Shown: in pieces, positions 37,369 to 42,770 of the stretch
Numbering within the stretch: the first letter of the stretch is position 1
Layout: every line of letters begins with the position of its first letter
Source of the DNA: Alphaproteobacteria bacterium
GTDB lineage: Bacteria; Pseudomonadota; Alphaproteobacteria; Caulobacterales; Maricaulaceae
Length of the DNA: 42,770 bases
Reading direction: 5' to 3'
NCBI GenBank assembly: GCA_018222865.1
Contig: JAAEZM010000015.1
Location: 24,372-67,141, forward strand
Position numbers and translations under genes: made by a program
Notes under the pieces: model-generated
The model's database searches: none
What the model saw: the letters and a program-made list of their open reading frames with translations, nothing else
Told to the model about the DNA's origin: nothing

Positions 37369-37396
37369 TTGTATTAGCGCGCTAACACGCTATATC
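37369..37396 (+). promoter_or_regulatory. Candidate his operon promoter with internal palindrome
   Basis: TTGTAT (-35, 37369-37374), a 16-base spacer, TATATC (-10, 37391-37396). The perfect 12-bp palindrome TTAGCGCGCTAA (37374-37385) lies in the spacer, a typical place for a repressor operator. The TrpR-like protein encoded 34 bases downstream is the obvious candidate binder. Confidence 0.55.
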
Positions 37397-37429
37397 GACC
37401 GCTTTGAACCACAATATCGAGCAGTCGAG

Positions 37430-37720
37430 ATGTCGGAAATTGATGTGAAAGGGCTCTCTCAAGCCCTGCTAAGCTTGAAGGATGCGACTGAGGTCGAGCG
37501 CTTTCTGCGGGATTTGTTGACGCCGGGGGAGGCGAAATCCCTGTCGGAGCGCTGGCGCGTCGCACGATTGCTCGATGAGGGCGGACATTCCTATCGCGAC
37601 ATCTCGCAGCTCACCGGGGCCAGCACGACGACGGTAACGCGTGTTGCTCGTTTTCTTTCTCAAGAACCTCACCAGGGCTATCGGCTCGTTCTCAATCGAC
37701 TAAAGGAGACACAATCGTGA
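37430..37720 (+). CDS. YerC/YecD family TrpR-like regulator
   Basis: 96-residue protein with a TrpR-type helix-turn-helix (about 50-80: G-G-H-S-Y-R-D-I-S-Q-L-T-G-A-S-T-T-T-V-T-R-V). The upstream part L-L-T-P-G-E-A-K-S-L-S-E-R-W-R-V-A-R-L-L is characteristic of YerC/YecD. Genes of this family often precede his genes; some bind a ligand such as an aromatic amino acid or histidine, but the effector here is unknown. Its stop overlaps the hisG start (GTGA), so it is translationally coupled to hisG and probably controls its own operon. Confidence 0.9.
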   Translation: MSEIDVKGLSQALLSLKDATEVERFLRDLLTPGEAKSLSERWRVARLLDEGGHSYRDISQLTGASTTTVTRVARFLSQEPHQGYRLVLNRLKETQS

Positions 37721-38598
37721 CCCGTTTGCGTCTGGCAGTACAAAGCAAGGGCCGTCTCGCGGAAGGCGGAATGGACTTGTTGAAGAAATGTGGTCTGCAG
37801 TTCGCCTATGGGCGCGACCGTCTGCATCAGCGCGCCGAGAATATGCCGGTGGATATGATGCTGGTGCGCGATGATGATATCCCGAATTTCGTCGCTTCCG
37901 GCGCGTGTGATTACGGCATTGTTGGCGAAAATGTCCTGGTCGAGGAACAGTTTGCGGGACGTCGTGGAAAAGAGCTGGAAATCGCTCTAAGGCTTGGGTT
38001 TGCGAAGTGCACGCTGAAACTGGCTGCACCCAAGGATGGTCCGATCAAAAGCGTTGCCGATCTTGAAGGCAAAGCAATCGCGACATCCTACCCAGCCTTG
38101 ACTAAGGCCTATCTCGAGGAACGCGGGATATCGGCGGAAATCGTCGAAATGAATGGCTCGGTGGAAGTCGCCCCGCGTCTGAATATCGCTGAAGCGATTT
38201 GCGACCTCGTATCGTCTGGGGCCACACTTGAGGCGAACGGGCTCGCGGCGTTTGAAACTGTATTGCGAAGCGAGGCCGTCCTCGTCCGGCGCAAGACGGG
38301 CCGGGAGCCTGAGGCCGATGCCATCGCAGAGATCCTGATGCGCCGCTCGGAGGGCGTGATCAATTCCGCCCAGACGAAATACATCATGCTCAACGCCCCG
38401 GTTGACCGGCTAGAAGCGATCAAATCGCTCTTGCCGGGTTCGGATGCGCCGACCATCGCCCAGATTGTGGGGCGCGATGATGTGGTCGCCCTGCACGCTG
38501 TTTGTCGCGAGCGCGTGTTCTGGGAGACACTGGAAGCGCTCGAGGCTGAAGGCGCCCGGGCCATCCTTGTTCTGCCCATCGAAAAAATGCTGGCCTAG
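37717..38598 (+). CDS. hisG: ATP phosphoribosyltransferase, long form
   Basis: First, committed step of histidine synthesis: ATP plus PRPP to phosphoribosyl-ATP. The 293 residues include the C-terminal regulatory ACT-like domain (from about residue 220), so it is the long, HisZ-independent, histidine-inhibited form. Recognisable motifs: A-V-Q-S-K-G-R-L at the N-terminus, G-I-V-G-E-N-V, and the PRPP-binding-site region E-V-A-P-R-L-N-I-A-E-A-I-C-D-L-V. The start is GTG overlapping the TrpR-like stop. The next gene follows after 11 bases. Confidence 0.97.
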   Translation: MTRLRLAVQSKGRLAEGGMDLLKKCGLQFAYGRDRLHQRAENMPVDMMLVRDDDIPNFVASGACDYGIVGENVLVEEQFAGRRGKELEIALRLGFAKCTLKLAAPKDGPIKSVADLEGKAIATSYPALTKAYLEERGISAEIVEMNGSVEVAPRLNIAEAICDLVSSGATLEANGLAAFETVLRSEAVLVRRKTGREPEADAIAEILMRRSEGVINSAQTKYIMLNAPVDRLEAIKSLLPGSDAPTIAQIVGRDDVVALHAVCRERVFWETLEALEAEGARAILVLPIEKMLA

Positions 38599-38609
38599 GG
38601 ATAAGCGTC

Positions 38610-40505
38610 ATGATGAGGCGATTGGATTGGACAACTGCGGACAGCGCGGCGCGTGAAGCGGCATTGGCGCGTCCGGAGGCGACGAATACGGCGGGTGAGG
38701 CGGCTCAGGCAATCGTCAACGCGATCCGTGATCGTGGCGACGAAGCCGTGCGCGCCTATGCGCAACAGCTTGATGGCTACTCGAGCGAGAGTTTTCGCGT
38801 CCCGGAGGAGTGTCTCTCCGACGCGCGAGAAGCGCTCGAGGCCAGCGATGTTGAAGCCATCAAGGCCGCGGCTGATGCGGTACGGCGCTTCCACGTCAAG
38901 CAGGGCTATAGCGGCTATTCCGTTGAGACTTGGCCAGGGCTGGTCGCCTCGCGCCGTGCGGGTCCGATCGATGTTGCCGGGCTGTATATTCCCGCCGGAA
39001 CGGCGCCTCTTGTCTCCACGCTGATCATGCTGGCCATACCCGCGCAACTGGCCGGAGTGCCGCGCATTGTTGTTGTTGCGCCTCCGGCAGGCGAGGGCGG
39101 TGTGAACCCGGCCTTACTCGCGACCGCCGAAATTCTCGGTATTGATGAGGTCTATGCGATAGGTGGTGCGCAGGCTGTTGCAGCCTTGGCATTCGGCAAG
39201 GGAGGGCTTCCGCGCGCGGACAAGATCTTCGGGCCCGGTAATGCCTATGTTGCGGCAGCCAAATCCTATGTGTCGGGGCTTCCCGGTGGTCCGGCGACGG
39301 ACCTGCCGGCAGGTCCGAGCGAGGTCATGGTCGTCGCAGACGAGAATGCGGATCCGGTTTTTGTCGCCAGCGATCTGCTCAGCCAGGCAGAACATGATGC
39401 GAATGCTCAAGTCGTTCTCGTGACCGATATGTCGGATATTAGCGAGCAGGTCGAGGACGAGCTTGCCAGGCAATTGGCAGAACTGCCACGTGTGGAAATC
39501 GCCACAGCATCGATGAAGAACGCTCGCATTATCCGGTGTGAAACACGCGCGGAAATGGCGGACGCAGCAAATGCTTATGCGGCCGAACATCTTATTCTTC
39601 AGATCTCTGAACCAGACGCGTTCTCTGAGCAAATTCGGCATGCAGGATCGATCTTTATAGGTCCGTGGGCGCCAGAGGCCGCCGGCGATTATGCCGCCGG
39701 ACCGAACCACACCCTGCCAACCGGTGGCGCTGCGAGGGCCTATGGAGGTGTAACGGTCGAGGCATTTCAGAAAACAACGACGGTTCTGCGGGCCAGCCGC
39801 AAGGGGGCGAAAGCGATTGCTCCGACCGTTGAACGATTGGCGGCCCTGGAAGGTCTGGACGCGCATGGTCGCGCCATGTCCGCACGCCGCGTTCGAGCGG
39901 ATGCGCTGGCCGCTCATCAAAAACGCCCCACGGTCCGCGCAGCCTCCAAGCGCCGGAAAACCTCAGAGACGGATGTCGAGGTGTCGATCAACCTGGATCA
40001 GACCGGACCGGTCTCGATCCGCACAGGTGTTGGCTATTTTGATCACATGTTGGAGCAGATTGCCCGCCATGGTGGGATCGCTCTGAGTGTGCGTGTAGAG
40101 GGTGATCTTCACATCGACGCTCACCACACGATTGAGGACGTCTGTTTGACCCTCGGTGAAGCCCTGGGTGAGGCGCTGGGCGACAAGCGCGGCATTGCGC
40201 GTTTCGGCTTCGAACTGCCGATGGATGAGACCCGGGCGGGTGTCTGGATCGACTTGTCGGGGCGACCGTTCGCGAAGTTTGAGGGCGAGATCCCGGGGGA
40301 GAGTGTTGGCGACTTCCCGGTCGAAATGACATCGCACGCCTTCCGCTCGATCGCCGAAAGCCTGAAGGCCGCGATCCACGTGAAAGTCGAGGGCGAAAAC
40401 GCGCACCACATGATTGAGGGCTGTTTCAAAGCCTTCGGCCGCGCCTTGCGGAGCGCCATTCGGATTGAAGGCGATGTTTTGCCATCTACGAAGGGGCAGT
40501 TGTGA
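38610..40505 (+). CDS. hisDB: Fused histidinol dehydrogenase - imidazoleglycerol-phosphate dehydratase (HisD-HisB)
   Basis: One uninterrupted 631-codon reading frame joins two his enzymes. Residues 1 to about 425 are HisD: F-G-P-G-N-A-Y-V-A-A-A-K, the zinc-ligand region Q-A-E-H-D-A-N-A-Q, D-Y-A-A-G-P-N-H-T-L-P-T, and the terminal G-L-D-A-H-G-R. Residues about 449-631 are HisB (dehydratase only): R-K-T-S-E-T-D, the metal motifs F-D-H-M-L-E-Q and H-H-T-I-E-D-V, and the second copy H-H-M-I-E-G-C-F-K-A-F-G-R. The basic linker is about 24 residues. Both halves keep their active-site motifs, so both activities (the last step and the IGP dehydratase step) should be present. An in-frame ATG at 39876 could allow separate HisB, but no ribosome site precedes it. 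It is 11 bases after hisG; the stop overlaps hisH. Confidence 0.93.
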   Translation: MMRRLDWTTADSAAREAALARPEATNTAGEAAQAIVNAIRDRGDEAVRAYAQQLDGYSSESFRVPEECLSDAREALEASDVEAIKAAADAVRRFHVKQGYSGYSVETWPGLVASRRAGPIDVAGLYIPAGTAPLVSTLIMLAIPAQLAGVPRIVVVAPPAGEGGVNPALLATAEILGIDEVYAIGGAQAVAALAFGKGGLPRADKIFGPGNAYVAAAKSYVSGLPGGPATDLPAGPSEVMVVADENADPVFVASDLLSQAEHDANAQVVLVTDMSDISEQVEDELARQLAELPRVEIATASMKNARIIRCETRAEMADAANAYAAEHLILQISEPDAFSEQIRHAGSIFIGPWAPEAAGDYAAGPNHTLPTGGAARAYGGVTVEAFQKTTTVLRASRKGAKAIAPTVERLAALEGLDAHGRAMSARRVRADALAAHQKRPTVRAASKRRKTSETDVEVSINLDQTGPVSIRTGVGYFDHMLEQIARHGGIALSVRVEGDLHIDAHHTIEDVCLTLGEALGEALGDKRGIARFGFELPMDETRAGVWIDLSGRPFAKFEGEIPGESVGDFPVEMTSHAFRSIAESLKAAIHVKVEGENAHHMIEGCFKAFGRALRSAIRIEGDVLPSTKGQL

Positions 40506-41104
40506 TGACGATTGGCCTTATCGATACAGGTTGCGCCAATCTCGCCTCGGTCCGTTTCGCGCTTGAGCGGGCCGGCCATGACTATGTCGTGGCAGCAGGC
40601 CCAAATGCTGCCGAGGATTGTGATCGTCTTATCCTTCCCGGCGTTGGTGCCGCTGCGCCAGCTATGGCTCAGCTCGAACGATCTGGCTGGGCGGATGTAT
40701 TGCGCAAGGACCAGCGCCCATTGATGGGGATTTGTCTGGGTATGCAATTGCTCTTCAACCGCTCGGCGGAGGGGGATGTCGAATGCCTGGGCTTGGTCGA
40801 TGGAATGGTTGAAAAACTCCCTGCCACTTCCGGTCTCGTCTGGCCGCATATGGGGTGGAATACCCTTGATGAGGTCAGTGATGATGAGGTGCTTCTTGGG
40901 GGTATTGAGCGCGGCACACACGTCTATTTCGTACATGGCTTTTATGCGCCGAAGGCAGCGTATACCCGGGCAGCAACCGGATATGGAGCGCCAATCAGCG
41001 CAGTCGTACGCCAGGGGCATGTCTCAGGGTGTCAGTTTCATCCGGAGCGTTCCGCAGGTGCGGGGGCCCAGATATTGAAGAATTTTGCGGAGATGTCGGC
41101 ATGA
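40505..41104 (+). CDS. hisH: Imidazole glycerol phosphate synthase, glutamine amidotransferase subunit
   Basis: Supplies ammonia to HisF. The 199-residue class I amidotransferase has the triad C77 (G-I-C-L-G-M-Q), H179 and E181 (Q-F-H-P-E-R-S). L-P-G-V-G-A forms the oxyanion-hole strand. The ATG at 40505 overlaps the hisDB stop by one base (TGATG), and AAGGGG lies about 9 bases upstream; a GTG at 40502 is also in frame. The stop overlaps the hisA start by 4 bases. Confidence 0.97.
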   Translation: MTIGLIDTGCANLASVRFALERAGHDYVVAAGPNAAEDCDRLILPGVGAAAPAMAQLERSGWADVLRKDQRPLMGICLGMQLLFNRSAEGDVECLGLVDGMVEKLPATSGLVWPHMGWNTLDEVSDDEVLLGGIERGTHVYFVHGFYAPKAAYTRAATGYGAPISAVVRQGHVSGCQFHPERSAGAGAQILKNFAEMSA

Positions 41105-41835
41105 TCCTTTATCCGGCGATTGATCTTTTGGACGGCCGGGTCGTGCGCCTTTTGAAAGGCGAGTTCAACGCGGTGACCGATTACGGCGCGGACCCTGCCG
41201 CCGTAGCGGAAGAATTCAAGGCAGATGGCAGCCCCTGGGTTCATGTCGTTGACCTGGCAGGCGCGCGTGATGGCGAACGTCGTCAAACCCCTGCGATCAA
41301 GGCGGTCAGCGATACCGGCATCAAGGTGCAGTCGGGCGGGGGTATTCGCGGGCGTCGCGATATCGACGCCTTGCTGGCGGCGGGTGTAGAACGTCTTGTC
41401 GTTGGATCTGTTGCGATCAGCGACCCGGACACCGTGCAGACCTGGATGTCTGAGTATGGCGCGGAACGGTTTAATCTGGCGTTCGATGTGCGATATCTAA
41501 ACGGTGCATACCGTCCCGCGATCAAGGGCTGGACGGATGTGCTGACGGTAACGCTTGATGATGTCATTCAAGCCTATGATCAGAGCGCGATCATACACGC
41601 CATGGCCACAGATATTGGCCGCGATGGGGATCTCAGCGGTCCCAATGTCGAGCTTTATGCGGATCTCGTGCGCCGCTATTCAGACATTCAATGGCAGGCT
41701 TCTGGCGGGATCAGCGCCCTGGATGATTTTGCTATCCTGCGTCGAGCGGGCGTCGCAGGCGCGATCAGTGGCCGCGCGCTCTATGAAGGGGAATTTACGC
41801 TCAAGGAGGCTTTGGCATGCTTGCAAGACGCATAG
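41101..41835 (+). CDS. hisA: ProFAR isomerase
   Basis: TIM-barrel isomerase acting on ProFAR (phosphoribosylformimino-AICAR-P), 244 residues. The catalytic D8 is in P-A-I-D-L-L-D-G; the phosphate loops are S-G-G-G-I-R and A-S-G-G-I-S. ATG 41101 is the true start (M-I-L-Y-P-A-I-D); an in-frame GTG at 41029 lies within hisH. It overlaps hisH by 4 bases and hisF by 19, so these three are coupled. Confidence 0.97.
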   Translation: MILYPAIDLLDGRVVRLLKGEFNAVTDYGADPAAVAEEFKADGSPWVHVVDLAGARDGERRQTPAIKAVSDTGIKVQSGGGIRGRRDIDALLAAGVERLVVGSVAISDPDTVQTWMSEYGAERFNLAFDVRYLNGAYRPAIKGWTDVLTVTLDDVIQAYDQSAIIHAMATDIGRDGDLSGPNVELYADLVRRYSDIQWQASGGISALDDFAILRRAGVAGAISGRALYEGEFTLKEALACLQDA

Positions 41836-42584
41836 TGCCGTGTCTCGACGTCAAAGATGGCCAGGTCGTAAAGGGCGTAAAGTTTCGTAATCACGAAGTG
41901 GTGGGCGATATTGAAGACCTGGCTCGCCGCTATGCGGATGAAGGCGCAGATGAGCTCGTTTTCTACGATATTGCTGCGAGCGCGCGCGGTGAAACCGTCG
42001 CGCCGGAATGGGTCAGCGCAGTTGCGCAGGTGATCGATATTCCTTTTTGCGTCGCGGGTGGTATCCGGACCGTTGATGATGCGCGGGCGCGACTGTTTGC
42101 CGGTGCGGACAAGATCTCGGTGAATTCGCCGGCACTGGAAAACCCGGATCTTGTTGATGAACTCGCCGCAGAGTTTGGCAGCCAGTGCGTGGTCGTTGGT
42201 ATCGATAGCAAGGTGGTTGATCAGGCTTGGGTGGTTCATCAATATACGGGTGACCCGGACAAGACGCGACTTGCTGGTCGAAAGACACTGGAGTGGATCA
42301 GTGAGGTTGTTGACCGCGGCGCGGGTGAAATCGTGCTCAATTGCATGGACCAGGACGGCGTTCGCGATGGTTATGACATCGACCAACTCCAGGCCGCCCG
42401 GGAATTGTGCTCGACACCGCTAATCGCGTCTGGCGGTGCAGGGCGTATGGATCATTTCAAAACCGTGTTTAATGACGCCAATGTGGATGCGGCACTGGCC
42501 GCGAGCGTTTTTCATAAAGGTCTGATCGGTATAGGCGATTTGAAGGCTTATCTGATCGATGAGGGAGTTTCGATTCGTCCATGA
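41817..42584 (+). CDS. hisF: Imidazole glycerol phosphate synthase, cyclase subunit
   Basis: TIM-barrel synthase subunit of 255 residues, which with HisH makes IGP and AICAR. The catalytic D11 is in [15 protein letters not shown]; the phosphate loops are A-G-G-I-R-T and S-G-G-A-G. Its start lies within the end of hisA, and its stop overlaps the hisI start (ATGA). Confidence 0.98.
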   Translation: MLARRIVPCLDVKDGQVVKGVKFRNHEVVGDIEDLARRYADEGADELVFYDIAASARGETVAPEWVSAVAQVIDIPFCVAGGIRTVDDARARLFAGADKISVNSPALENPDLVDELAAEFGSQCVVVGIDSKVVDQAWVVHQYTGDPDKTRLAGRKTLEWISEVVDRGAGEIVLNCMDQDGVRDGYDIDQLQAARELCSTPLIASGGAGRMDHFKTVFNDANVDAALAASVFHKGLIGIGDLKAYLIDEGVSIRP

Positions 42585-42770
42585 TTAAAGTTGAAACGCT
42601 CGACTGGGAGAAGGTGGATGGCCTGATCCCGGCCATTATTCAGGATGTCGCGACGCGTCAGGTTCTGATGATGGGCTATATGAACAAAGAAGCATTGGAA
42701 AAAACCCAGAAGACCGGAAAGGTCCACTTCTACAGTCGAACAAAGCAAAGACTGTGGATGAAGGGCGAGA
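42581..42770 (+). CDS. hisI: Phosphoribosyl-AMP cyclohydrolase, 3' truncated
   Basis: The first 63 codons of HisI, cut by the window end. The motif [16 protein letters not shown] and [14 protein letters not shown] are typical. Whether it is fused with HisE cannot be seen here. It overlaps hisF by 4 bases. Confidence 0.95.
   Translation, partial: MIKVETLDWEKVDGLIPAIIQDVATRQVLMMGYMNKEALEKTQKTGKVHFYSRTKQRLWMKGE

Overview
The window is about 43 kb of dense bacterial chromosome with moderately high G+C. The gene content and order suggest an aerobic, Gram-negative alphaproteobacterium of the Caulobacterales/Maricaulales/Hyphomonadaceae type. The basis is the HdaA - Ppk - Ppx - RNase D neighbourhood, DUF2066, a large TonB-dependent receptor, the ScfR/PrpR-type regulator beside isocitrate lyase, and the TrpR-like YerC/YecD gene ahead of hisG. 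The lineage call comes from gene content and family knowledge only. No tRNA, rRNA, CRISPR array, insertion sequence, prophage or replication origin was recognised. No gene-free stretch exceeds 300 bases.

Layout. 1-10.6 kb is housekeeping: the end of a TPR protein, an adenine deaminase-like gene, a leftward purM-purN-arfB operon, a divergent DUF2066-hdaA-ppk-ppx series, and rnd. 10.6-14.3 kb is a leftward operon of a TetR regulator, two PlsC-like acyltransferases and an LplT-like MFS transporter. Its well-formed promoter sits between two near-identical palindromes. 14.3-22.3 kb is a catabolic locus: a leftward operon of a membrane-anchored serine hydrolase, GMC alcohol oxidoreductase, aldehyde dehydrogenase and SDR, divergent from a TonB-dependent receptor. 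22.5-28.2 kb is a compact rightward operon of a small membrane protein, an AGMO-like fatty acid hydroxylase whose frame is broken, and a complete FtsX-type ABC exporter with adaptor. 28.3-29.5 kb carries a diiron ferritin-like oxygenase candidate. 29.6-34.2 kb holds the glyoxylate shunt (aceA, malate synthase) and its divergent ScfR/PrpR-type regulator. 34.2-37.3 kb has a small unknown protein, a lipoprotein and a SulP transporter. 37.4 kb to the end is a his operon: trpR-like, hisG, a hisD-hisB fusion, hisH, hisA, hisF and the start of hisI.

The most notable observations are: (i) an uninterrupted 631-codon HisD-HisB fusion; (ii) the TetR/acyltransferase/MFS operon, whose two acyltransferases both lack the usual arginines of PlsC motifs II and III; (iii) the hydroxylase plus ABC exporter operon, with a perfect 17-bp palindrome upstream and a frame break in the hydroxylase; (iv) the receptor/hydrolase/dehydrogenase locus of unknown substrate; and (v) a perfect palindrome inside the predicted his promoter next to the TrpR-like gene. 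Function calls rest on motifs and family knowledge; no database search was run.
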